Assembly: GCF_020037125.1 (NCBI RefSeq)
Contig: NZ_JAIQDG010000007.1
Coordinates: forward strand, 62,001-126,000
From: Myxococcus sp. RHSTA-1-4
Lineage (GTDB): Bacteria; Myxococcota; Myxococcia; Myxococcales; Myxococcaceae
DNA: 64,000 nucleotides
Direction of reading: 5' to 3'
The translations under genes were made by a program, and so were the position numbers. Numbering within the stretch: the first letter of the stretch is position 1; every line of letters starts with the position of its first letter. Positions 26,284-34,721 of the stretch are shown piece after piece. The notes under the pieces were generated by a model. It was given only the letters and a program-made list of their open reading frames with translations, did no database searches and was not told where the DNA came from.

Positions 26284-29277
26284 TCACCTGGAGCCTACAC
26301 CGTCGTCCTGGCCGGTGTCGGACGCAATGGCGCCAGGGTGTGACAGCAGCCACTGGGACACCCTCGTTGCCTTCCGCTCCTGGCCCACCCGGCGGTAGTG
26401 CTCCTGGACCTGCGTGGCCAGCTCCCGGCCGCGCGGACGTCCGGTGCCCGTGTCCCACAGGGCCCGGGCCAGGGCCCATCGGGCGTCGGCGCGAGCGCGC
26501 ACGGGGATGTGCTCCAGCGAGCGCTCGAGGAGCGGCACGGCCGCGGCGGGCTGGCCACGGGCCAGGTGCAGCTCACCCAGCCCGAAGCGCGCGAGCGCCA
26601 GCACCCTCGGGTCCGAGGACTCCACCTTCTCCCCCGTGTCGCGGGCCCGCTGGAGGTGGCGCAGGGCCTCGTCCCACCGGCCCAGGTGCACCCACGTCAG
26701 GCCGAGCAGCGCGGACACCTCCGCGGTGTCCATGGGGTCGGAGCCCTGCACCTTCTCACGCAGGCCGAGCGCGCGCTCGAAGTGCTCCCGCGCCCGCTCA
26801 TGCTGCTCCAGGGCGGCCAGCACCTCGCCGAGGCTGGTGTACGAGGTGGCGACGCTGGGGTGGTCCGGGCCCAGCGTCTTCTGCTTCAGCGCGAGGGCCC
26901 GCTCGTGGTGCTCCAGCGCCGCGTCCAGGCGTCCCTGGGCCAGGAGGACGTCGCCCAGGTTGGTGAGCGAGGAGGCCACCATGGGGTGCTCGGGCCCGAG
27001 CAGCGCGCGCCGCAGCGCGAGGGCGCGCTCGTGCCGGGCCTGGGCCTCCGTGTACTCGCCCAGCTCCTCGTGGATGATGCCCAGGTTGTTGAGCGTCACG
27101 GCGATGGTGGGGTGCTCGTCGCCGAGCAGCCGCTGCTTGATGGCCAGGGCCCGCTCGAAGTGCTCGCGGGCCTTCGCGTACCGCCCCTGGTCCATGAGCA
27201 CGTTGCCCAGGCCGTTGTGCAGCTGCGCCAGGCCGAGGTTCTCCTCGGCCGCGCCCTTCTCCATGAGGGCCAGCGCGCGCTCGTAGTACCCGAGGCTGAG
27301 GACGGGGTCGCCGGTCAGCCAGCGCACGTTGCCCAGGGTCTCCAGGGCCAGGGCGAGGAGCGCGTCGTCACCGAGGCGCTCCGCCGAGGCCATCAGCGGC
27401 AGCTCCAGCCAGAGGGCCTCGGCGTAGCGGGCCTGCCGCACGCCCACCTCCGTGACGAGGAGGCTCCACGCCTGGGTCTCCAGCATCGCGTCCCGGCCCT
27501 GCGCCGCCAGCACCAGCGCCTCGCGCAGCACGGACTCGGCGCCCTTGTAGTCACCGGCTCCGTCCAGGTGCAGCGCGTGCCAGTAGAGGAACCTGCCCTG
27601 CAAGGGCGGGTAGCCCAGCGACTTCACCCGGGGCCGCAGCTCCTCCGCGAACGCCAGGCCCTCCTTGTACTGTCCCGCGCGGTGGAGGGCCTCCAGCCGG
27701 TCCTCCTCGCGCTGGAAGGACTCGACGCGGGCGCGGACCTCCGGGTCCTCCGGAGGGGGTACCTCGGCGGTGAGCAGGCGCGCGTCCGCGCAGCCGCTCA
27801 GGGCCGGCAGCGACTGCACGGCCTGCACCGCCCGGCCCACCAGCGTCGGGTCCGGCGCCTTGACGAGCAGCTCCGTGAGCGCGCCGAGCTGGCCGCGCCG
27901 CCGCTCCAGGCAGTACTCCCGCAGCGCCGCCAGCCGGTGGGACTGCTCCGCCCACTCCTGGCGGGCCTGCTCGCACGCCTCCGCCCGCTGCTTCACCCAC
28001 CCCTGCGCGTACGTGTCCAGCAGCCGGGACACGCGCCCGAAGGTGTCCTTCGCCTCGGGCAGGCCCGTACCCACCATGACCTCTTCCAGCCGGTCCCGGA
28101 GCCGCGCGTCCCAGACTCCCGCCAGCCGCCCCTCCATGCCGACGCAGGGAGACGCGGGCGCCTCCTGGCGCAGCCAGCCCCAGACGGCCGTCACCAGCAG
28201 CAGGGCCCCTCCCGCCGCGAGCACCCCCGCGCGCAGCCGGGCCCGCCGCCGCTGCTCCGGGTCGTCCTCCAGCTCGTGGAGCAGCTCGCGCATGGAGCCC
28301 GGGCGCTGGAGCGGGTCCGTCTTGAGCCCGCGCAGCGTCGCCCGTGCCACCCAGGCGGGGACCTCGCTCTCGGGGGGAGGAGGGATGATGCGCTCGTCGA
28401 GGCGGGCGTCGAGGATGGCGCCGAAGGTGTCGCCCGCGAAGGGCCGCGCACCGTAGAGGCCCTCGTACAGGGCCACGCAGAAGGCGTACAGGTCGCTGCG
28501 CGCGTCGACGGCGCGGCCCTGGAGCTGCTCGGGGGCCATGTAGCGCGGCGTGCCCACCACCTTGCCGGACTCGGTGAGCGGCTCCGTCCACGTCCTGGGC
28601 AGCGGGCGCGGCGCGGCCTCCGGTGCGGCCTCCGAGCCGTGCGCGGCCTGCGCCAGGCCGAAGTCCGTCACCCGGACGCGCCCGTCCTCGCCGACCAGCA
28701 CGTTCTCCGGCTTGAAGTCGCGGTGCACCAGCCCCGCGTCATGCGCCGCCGCCAGGCCCCGGCCCGCTTCCAGGAAGGCCTTCAGCACCTCTCGCCAGGG
28801 GCGGGGCTGCTGCTTCAGCCACTGCTGCAACGTCCGCCCCTCCACGTACTCCATGGCGATGAAGACCGAGTCGTCCTCCAGCCGCCCCGAGTCGTAGACG
28901 TGCACCACGTTGGGGTGGTTGAGCTGGGCCATGGCCTGGGCCTCCCGCAGGAGGCGCACCTGGCCGGCGTCGTCCTCGTCGAGGCTCCAGACGGGGCGCA
29001 GCAGCTTGAGGGCCACGCGCCGGTTCAGCCGGACGTCATAGGCCGAGACGACGAGGCCGAACCCGCCATGTCCCAGCAGGTTCAGGACGGTGTAGCGCTC
29101 CGCCAGCACCCGCCCCGGAGGCGGCGAGGCGATGGCCCCCTGGCGGCTCGAGCCCGCGAGGGTGTTCCCGGAAGGGCGCGCGGAGTCCGGACGCGGCCCG
29201 GGGGCGGGCGCCCCCAGGGTGAGCGTTTCTTCGGGGCCGTCGGAGCCGGGGCCCCCCCCGGGCCGCTGAGGACTCAT
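26284..29277 (-). CDS. Membrane Ser/Thr protein kinase with TPR repeats
   Basis: A 997-residue protein; an in-frame GTG 36 bp upstream is an alternative start. The kinase domain (about residues 62-330) begins RYTVLNLLGHGGFGLVVSAY, has the active-site LVHRDFKPENVLVG and VTDFGLAQA, and a GTPRYMAPEQLQG P+1 loop, all key residues present. A transmembrane helix (AGVLAAGGALLLVTAVWGWL, around residue 360) follows. The C-terminal half is periplasmic if the topology is standard. It carries kinesin-light-chain-like TPR repeats with the HPxVAxSLxNLGxVLxAxG pattern. First gene of a probable operon with the sigma-54 activator. Confidence 0.92.
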   Translation of the reverse strand: MSPQRPGGGPGSDGPEETLTLGAPAPGPRPDSARPSGNTLAGSSRQGAIASPPPGRVLAERYTVLNLLGHGGFGLVVSAYDVRLNRRVALKLLRPVWSLDEDDAGQVRLLREAQAMAQLNHPNVVHVYDSGRLEDDSVFIAMEYVEGRTLQQWLKQQPRPWREVLKAFLEAGRGLAAAHDAGLVHRDFKPENVLVGEDGRVRVTDFGLAQAAHGSEAAPEAAPRPLPRTWTEPLTESGKVVGTPRYMAPEQLQGRAVDARSDLYAFCVALYEGLYGARPFAGDTFGAILDARLDERIIPPPPESEVPAWVARATLRGLKTDPLQRPGSMRELLHELEDDPEQRRRARLRAGVLAAGGALLLVTAVWGWLRQEAPASPCVGMEGRLAGVWDARLRDRLEEVMVGTGLPEAKDTFGRVSRLLDTYAQGWVKQRAEACEQARQEWAEQSHRLAALREYCLERRRGQLGALTELLVKAPDPTLVGRAVQAVQSLPALSGCADARLLTAEVPPPEDPEVRARVESFQREEDRLEALHRAGQYKEGLAFAEELRPRVKSLGYPPLQGRFLYWHALHLDGAGDYKGAESVLREALVLAAQGRDAMLETQAWSLLVTEVGVRQARYAEALWLELPLMASAERLGDDALLALALETLGNVRWLTGDPVLSLGYYERALALMEKGAAEENLGLAQLHNGLGNVLMDQGRYAKAREHFERALAIKQRLLGDEHPTIAVTLNNLGIIHEELGEYTEAQARHERALALRRALLGPEHPMVASSLTNLGDVLLAQGRLDAALEHHERALALKQKTLGPDHPSVATSYTSLGEVLAALEQHERAREHFERALGLREKVQGSDPMDTAEVSALLGLTWVHLGRWDEALRHLQRARDTGEKVESSDPRVLALARFGLGELHLARGQPAAAVPLLERSLEHIPVRARADARWALARALWDTGTGRPRGRELATQVQEHYRRVGQERKATRVSQWLLSHPGAIASDTGQDDGVGSR

Positions 29278-29427
29278 GTTCACGACTGTACATCGCCGCC
29301 CACGCCCATCCACGCCTCGTGTGGGCCCGCCTGCTCACGAGCCAACTCTCAAGGGTCCTTCCACCGCACGTCTCTTTTCCTGACACTGCGGCTGCGAGCA
29401 GGCGAGCAGGGACTGGGAGTGTGAGGC

Positions 29428-32400
29428 ATGAGCGACGAGCGGGTGGCGGAGGCCGGGGCCGACCCTGGGCCCGTCAGTGGGGAGTCCTCTTCGGGGACAT
29501 CTCCGTCGCTCGCCTTCCTGCGGGAGGTGGCCCGCGCTCCCGAGCTGAGACCGAGCGTGCTTGCCGCGCCATGGCGCTCCGAGCGGTTCTCGCTCCGCGA
29601 GCAGCTCGGAGCCGGAGGCTTCGGCACGGTGTACGAGGCGCTGGACCACAAGCGCGGCGCGGCGGTGGCGCTCAAGTGGCTGCGGCGCGCGGACGCGCAC
29701 GCGCTGCTCCTCTTCAAGCAGGAGTTCCGCGCGCTCGCGGGCCTCACCCATCCGAACCTGGTGCAGCTCTACGAGCTGTTCTCGGAAGGGGACGCGTGGT
29801 TCTTCACCATGGAGCGCATCCAGGGACAGCGCTTCACCCGTTGCGTGCCGACGCCCCGGGAGCGGACCCCGGGCTTCGACATGGAGCGGCTGCGCGGGCT
29901 GCTGTGGCAGCTCGCGGACGGGCTCGACTTCCTGCACGGCGCGGGGAAGCTGCACCGGGACATCAAGCCCTCGAACGTCATGGTGACGGACGAGGACCGC
30001 GTCGTGCTGCTCGACTTCGGCCTGGTGATGGACATCACCGGAGGCCCGCGCGAGGCGCTGGCGGCGGGGACGCCCCGGTACATGGCGCCGGAGCAGGCCG
30101 CGTCGCGCTCCATCGGTCCCGCCGCGGACTGGTACGCCGTGGGGGTGATGCTCTACGAGGTGCTCACCGGCCGGCTGCCCGCGGACACTCCGCGCGGCGC
30201 TGATGGAAGGCCCGTTCCTCCGCGCGTGCTCGCGCCGGACGTGCCCGAGGACCTGGAGGCACTGTGCCTGGCGCTGCTGGCTCCCGAGCCCGGACAGCGG
30301 CCCACGGGCGGGGAGGTGCGGGAGCGGCTCTCGAACCACGCGGGAAGCCGCGTGGTGCGTCCCCGGGACGAGGTGCCCCTGCGTGGGGGTGGGCCGTTCA
30401 TCGGCCGTGAGGGGCCGCTGCGCCAGCTCGGCGACGCGCTCGCGACAGCGCGCGAGGGACGGACGGTGGTGGCCCTGGTGCGGGGGCCGTCCGGCATCGG
30501 CAAGAGCGCGCTGGTGCACCGCTTCCTGGCGGACCCGGGCGGTGAGGCGGACTCGCGGCGGGTGGTGCTCACCGGCCGCTGCTTCGAGCAGGAGTCGGTG
30601 CCCTACAAGCTGCTCGACAGCCTCCTGGACGCGCTCTGCCGCCACCTGCACGCGGTGCCCGGCGCGGAGCTGGACGCGCTGCTGCCGGCGGACCTGGCCT
30701 CGCTGGCGCGCCTCTTCCCGGTGTTGCGGCAGCTTCCTCCGCTGCTTCGCGAGGTCTCCCGCGACGACGAGGCGGTGGAGCCGCAGGAGGCGCGGCGGCG
30801 TGGTGCGCGCGCGCTGCGCGAGCTGCTCCACGCCCTGGCGCGGCGGGGGGAGCTGGTGCTCTTCCTCGACGACATCCAGTGGGGCGACCCGGACAGCGCG
30901 GCCTTCCTCCTGGAGGTGCTCCTGCCTCCGGACGCGCCGCCGCTGCTCCTGGTGGCCACGTACCGGGGGGACGAGCTGGAGACGAGCCGGGTGCTGGCGG
31001 GGCTCCTGTCCGCGCTGAGGGGCGCGGCGGGCTCGGGGCTGGAGGTGCGCGACATCGCGCTGGGCGCCCTGGGCCCGGAGGAGGCGGAGCGCCTGGCGAG
31101 GACGCTGCTCGGGGATTCGGGGGCGCCGGTGACGCTCGTGCCCACGCTGGCGGCGGAGGGGCAGGGCCACCCGTTCCTCATCACGGAGCTGGCGCGGCTG
31201 TCGCGGGAAGATGCCGGGCTGCTTCCGGAGCGCTCCGGTGAGGCCGGGCTCTCCATGCTGGACGCGCTCATCCTCGCCCGGGTGGAGCGGCTGCCAGAGC
31301 CGGCCCGGCGGCTCATGGAGGTCGTCTCGCTGGCGGGCCAGCCCCTGCCGCGCGAGAGCGCCGCGCGCGCGGCATTCGACAGCGAGCGCGCGCGGGAGCT
31401 GCCGGCGCTCGCGCACCTGCGCGCGGGCAACCTGGTGCGCGTGCGTTGGCGGGACGGACTGGAGGAACTGCTGCCGTACCACGACCGGGTCCGCGAGGCG
31501 GTGGCGGCGCGGCTTCCGGCCGAGGCACGGCGGGAACGGCACCTCGGGCTCGCGCTGTCGCTGGAGGCGAGTGGGCACGCGAGGGCCGAGCAGCTCCTGC
31601 TCCACTTCCGCGAGGCCGGGTGCCTGGAGAAGGCGGCCCGGTACGCGGTGGAGGCGGCGACGCGGGCGCACGAGGTGCTCGCCTTCGAGCGCGCGGCCCG
31701 GCTCTACCGCGAGGCGCTGTCGCTCGGGACTCCAGGCCCGGAGGAGACCCGCGCGCTCACGGCCCGGCTGGGCGAGGCACTGGCCAGCGCGGGCCGCCCG
31801 AGAGAAGCCGCGCTGGCATGGCTGGAGGCAGCGGAGGGCGCGGAGCCCGCGCGGGCCCTGCCGTGGCGGCACCGGGCCATGGAGCAGCTCCTGCTGGGTG
31901 GGTACACCGGCGAGGGGCTCGACGTGCTGACCCGTGTATCGGAGGACGTGGGCCTGGCGCCATCCCGCACGGCCGTGGGTTCGGCCGTGGGCGCGGTGCT
32001 GCGCGAGCTGCGCCTGCGGGTGCGCGGCACGGCGTTCCAGCCCCGGGTGTCCGGGGAACTCCCGGTGGAGGAGCGGCTGCGCATCGACGTCTGCTGGTCC
32101 GCCGCGCTGGGCCTCAGCATCGTGGACCCCGTGGCCGCCGCGGACTTCCGCTCGCGCCACCTGGAGCTGGCCCTCCGCTCGGGAGATGCGTACCGCGCCT
32201 CGCGAGGGCTGTCGCTGCACGCCATCATGCGGGGCATGCGCGGGGACGGGTCGCACCGGGAGCTGGAGCGCCTGCTGAGGCAGGCCTCGGAGCTGGCGGA
32301 GCAGTCGCGACAGCCTCATGCGCGCGCGTGGGCCTGGATTGGTCAGGGCATGGCCGCCCTGCACCAGGGGGCCTGGGCCCGCGCGGAGTCGCTCATGCGT

Positions 32401-33222
32401 CAGGCCGAGGCGCTCCTCCAGGCGCGCTGCGCCGATGCGTCCTGGGAGCTGGACTTCGCGCGCATGCAGCGGGCGCACTGCCTGTGGCACATGGGCGAGG
32501 TGGCGCGGCTCGCGGAGACGGTGCCCGCGCTGCTGGCCGACGTGCGCGGGCGGGGGCACCGGTATTTCGACGCCATGGTCCGGACGTCAACGGGCATCCT
32601 GGTGCGGCTCGCCGCCGACGCGCCGGAAGAAGCCTGGGCGCTGGTGCGCTCCTCCGAGGCTCCGTCGTCGCATCGGGGCTTCCGCCTCTCGCATGAGCGG
32701 GAGGCGATGGCGCGGCTCCGCATCGCCCTCTACCGTGGGGAGGGGGCCGTGGCCTGGGAGCTGGCCCGGCGGCGCCAGCCCATGGTGGTGCGCTCCGGCC
32801 TCCTACGCATGCAGTTGCTGCGCGTCGAGCTTCGCTACATCCATGCGCTGGCGGCGCTGGCCACGCCCACGCTCGATGGCGCGGCGGCGGGCCGCGTGGC
32901 GTTCCGGGCCGCGCGGGCCCTGGAGCGTGAGAGCATTCCCTGGGCCCATGCGCTGGCGCGAGTCCTCCGGGCCACCCTCGCGTCGCGCGGTGGGCGGCGT
33001 GAGGACGCGCTCCGGCTGCTGGCAGACGCGGAGGCGGTGACGGCGGAGCAGGGGATGCTGCAGCTGGCGGCCATCATCCGCCGCCGTCGCGGGGAGGCTC
33101 TGGGCGGGGCGCCGGGGCAGGCGCTGGTGGAGGCCGCGGACCGGGAGATGCGGGAGCGCGGCATCCAGGCGCCGGAGCGGATGGCCGACCTGATGACGCC
33201 GCGGTCCCAGGCGCCACGGTGA
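29428..33222 (+). CDS. Ser/Thr kinase fused to AAA ATPase and TPR-like sensor
   Basis: A 1264-residue signalling protein with GGGAG eight bases before the ATG. Residues about 50-300 are a protein kinase: REQLGAGGFGTVYEALDHKR, LHRDIKPSNVMVTDEDR, VLLDFGLVMDITGG and AGTPRYMAPEQAA. An AAA_16 STAND-type ATPase follows (GREGPLRQLGDALATA, P-loop GPSGIGKSAL near residue 353, Walker B LVLFLDDIQWGDPDSAAFLL). The C-terminal 600 residues are helical TPR-like. This kinase-ATPase-TPR layout is common in myxobacteria and cyanobacteria, with ATP-driven oligomerisation proposed on binding a signal. It diverges from the TPR kinase gene (150-bp gap) and is convergent with an ECF-type sigma gene (18-bp gap). Confidence 0.92.
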   Translation: MSDERVAEAGADPGPVSGESSSGTSPSLAFLREVARAPELRPSVLAAPWRSERFSLREQLGAGGFGTVYEALDHKRGAAVALKWLRRADAHALLLFKQEFRALAGLTHPNLVQLYELFSEGDAWFFTMERIQGQRFTRCVPTPRERTPGFDMERLRGLLWQLADGLDFLHGAGKLHRDIKPSNVMVTDEDRVVLLDFGLVMDITGGPREALAAGTPRYMAPEQAASRSIGPAADWYAVGVMLYEVLTGRLPADTPRGADGRPVPPRVLAPDVPEDLEALCLALLAPEPGQRPTGGEVRERLSNHAGSRVVRPRDEVPLRGGGPFIGREGPLRQLGDALATAREGRTVVALVRGPSGIGKSALVHRFLADPGGEADSRRVVLTGRCFEQESVPYKLLDSLLDALCRHLHAVPGAELDALLPADLASLARLFPVLRQLPPLLREVSRDDEAVEPQEARRRGARALRELLHALARRGELVLFLDDIQWGDPDSAAFLLEVLLPPDAPPLLLVATYRGDELETSRVLAGLLSALRGAAGSGLEVRDIALGALGPEEAERLARTLLGDSGAPVTLVPTLAAEGQGHPFLITELARLSREDAGLLPERSGEAGLSMLDALILARVERLPEPARRLMEVVSLAGQPLPRESAARAAFDSERARELPALAHLRAGNLVRVRWRDGLEELLPYHDRVREAVAARLPAEARRERHLGLALSLEASGHARAEQLLLHFREAGCLEKAARYAVEAATRAHEVLAFERAARLYREALSLGTPGPEETRALTARLGEALASAGRPREAALAWLEAAEGAEPARALPWRHRAMEQLLLGGYTGEGLDVLTRVSEDVGLAPSRTAVGSAVGAVLRELRLRVRGTAFQPRVSGELPVEERLRIDVCWSAALGLSIVDPVAAADFRSRHLELALRSGDAYRASRGLSLHAIMRGMRGDGSHRELERLLRQASELAEQSRQPHARAWAWIGQGMAALHQGAWARAESLMRQAEALLQARCADASWELDFARMQRAHCLWHMGEVARLAETVPALLADVRGRGHRYFDAMVRTSTGILVRLAADAPEEAWALVRSSEAPSSHRGFRLSHEREAMARLRIALYRGEGAVAWELARRRQPMVVRSGLLRMQLLRVELRYIHALAALATPTLDGAAAGRVAFRAARALERESIPWAHALARVLRATLASRGGRREDALRLLADAEAVTAEQGMLQLAAIIRRRRGEALGGAPGQALVEAADREMRERGIQAPERMADLMTPRSQAPR

Positions 33223-33240
33223 GGGCTCCAGGCGGCCCGC

Positions 33241-33864
33241 TCACTCCGGCTGGAACAGGCCCTCGCGCCGGCCCAGCTCGACCAGCTCGTCCTTGAGGAG
33301 CTGGAAGCGCTTGCGCAGCCGCTGGGACTCGCGGGCCAGCACGTCCGCCGCCACGTCCGCCTGTCCCAGCATGACGAGCGCCAGGTCCTTCCACTCCAGC
33401 CGCCGGTCCAGGCGCAGCACGAGCAGCTCGCGGTCCTCCGGAGGCAGGCGCTCGCGCAGCGCGGTCAGCCGGTCCTTGGCGTCCGTGCGCAGGTAGGGCC
33501 GTGTCTCCGAGCGCACCTGCTCCGCGATGCGGGAGATGGCGTCGGAGTCGGGGAACGGCTGGGCCAGCTTCTCGCGGAAGCGCTCCCGCCGGTGGAAGTC
33601 GGTGGAGGCGTTGCGCGCCAGGACATACACCCACGTGCGCAGGGAGCAGGCCCACGTGAAGCTCGCGAGGCCGAGCCACAGGCGCTCGCTCCAGAGGGAG
33701 AACACCTCCTCGGCCGCCGGCTCGTCGCGGAGCGTGGCCATCAGCACGCCGAAGACCTCGGGGCCGTAGCCACGGATGGCGGCCTCTGCCGCGCGCGCGT
33801 GCTGGCCCTGCTCGCACAGGCGCCGGACCTCGCTCTCGATGTCTTCACGCGGCGCAAGTGACAT
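33241..33864 (-). CDS. ECF-type RNA polymerase sigma factor
   Basis: A 207-residue protein from the ATG at 33864 (an upstream ATG adds six residues). Sigma region 2 is seen in EVFGVLMATLRDEPAAEEVF and LRTWVYVLARNASTDFHRRE; region 4 starts with RLPPEDRELLVLRLDRRLEW, and the closing helix reads LARESQRLRKRFQLLKDEL. The spacing between regions 2 and 4 is short, as in ECF sigmas, and there is no region 3. No anti-sigma gene is adjacent. Its tail-to-tail neighbour is a Ser/Thr kinase, and kinase-linked ECF groups are known, so phosphorylation is one possible control. That is inference from position only. Confidence 0.85.
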   Translation of the reverse strand: MSLAPREDIESEVRRLCEQGQHARAAEAAIRGYGPEVFGVLMATLRDEPAAEEVFSLWSERLWLGLASFTWACSLRTWVYVLARNASTDFHRRERFREKLAQPFPDSDAISRIAEQVRSETRPYLRTDAKDRLTALRERLPPEDRELLVLRLDRRLEWKDLALVMLGQADVAADVLARESQRLRKRFQLLKDELVELGRREGLFQPE

Positions 33865-33912
33865 GGCGCGAGTCTTCCACACGCGCCTCCCGCCCTTCCA
33901 CGGCCCCGGAGG

Positions 33913-34500
33913 TCAGAACCGTCCCCGCAGCCCGAGCCCCGGGCCGCGCGAGTCCATGGAGACGGTGGGCGTCACCGTGAAGGACGCCGGGCTCTCGGGC
34001 GCGGAGTCGGTCAGCTCGTAGCCCACCGCGGAGAAGAGGGGCGCGGCGATGAGCAGCGCCGTCCCCACGTCGTCGCCTCCCAGCAGGAACGCGGTCCCCG
34101 ACGAGGCGAGCGACACGCCCAGTCCGGCGAAGGCCCCCGAGAAGCGTCCGTTGCCTCCCGCCCACTGGCCCCCCCACGTGACGCCCAGTGGCAGGCCCAC
34201 CAGCACGCCCGCGCCGCCCAGCACGCCCGCGCCGAGGGCGGGACAGGCCCCCGAGAGGTCGAAGGCCCCGGAGCTTCCCGCACCGCACACCGCCAGGCCC
34301 ACCAGTCCTCCGGCCAGGGCCCCCGCGAGCCCCAGCCCCAGCGCGGTGAGGGTGCCTCCTCCCATCTCGGCGCTGAGGCGTGCCGCCCGGGATGGGCGCT
34401 CCGGAGCCGCGACAGGCGCCTCGCTGGCGAAGGCGGGGTTGGAGGGCTGGGCCGAGGCGGGCAGGGCCAGGAGCAGCAGGAGCACGGAGGCGCGTTTCAT
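33913..34500 (-). CDS. Exported Gly/Ala-rich membrane protein, unknown function
   Basis: A 195-residue protein if begun at the ATG at 34500, which starts the signal peptide MKRASVLLLLLALPASAQ; an in-frame ATG at 34548 would lengthen the n-region. After a short linker the protein is mostly small hydrophobic residues arranged as several membrane-like segments (TLTALGLGLAGALAGGLVGL, GAGVLGGAGVLVGLPLGVTW, GTALLIAAPLFSAVGYEL) and ends with TVTPTVSMDSRGPGLGLRGRF. That tail pattern also closes the 21094-21957 protein in looser form and is frequent in myxobacterial envelope proteins. No family assignment. Roughly 220 bp without a gene follow it upstream of pyruvate carboxylase's 3' end. Confidence 0.7.
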   Translation of the reverse strand: MKRASVLLLLLALPASAQPSNPAFASEAPVAAPERPSRAARLSAEMGGGTLTALGLGLAGALAGGLVGLAVCGAGSSGAFDLSGACPALGAGVLGGAGVLVGLPLGVTWGGQWAGGNGRFSGAFAGLGVSLASSGTAFLLGGDDVGTALLIAAPLFSAVGYELTDSAPESPASFTVTPTVSMDSRGPGLGLRGRF

Positions 34501-34721
34501 CCACGTGCTCACGAGGGTGCGTCGTCGGGTCCGGATGTCGAAGTGCATGCCGGGTGGAGTGCAAGCACGGCGCCAGACACGCCTCGGCCGGGAATCGTCA
34601 CGCGCGCGTGAAGCAGGCTGCACGGAGTCGTGCGGTCCGGTGCACACCTCTCGCGTCCGGGTGCCGCGGTGTGTCCCCGCATCTCCTTCGCCCGGCCCAC
34701 TCCGGACGCCGTGCAGCCCGG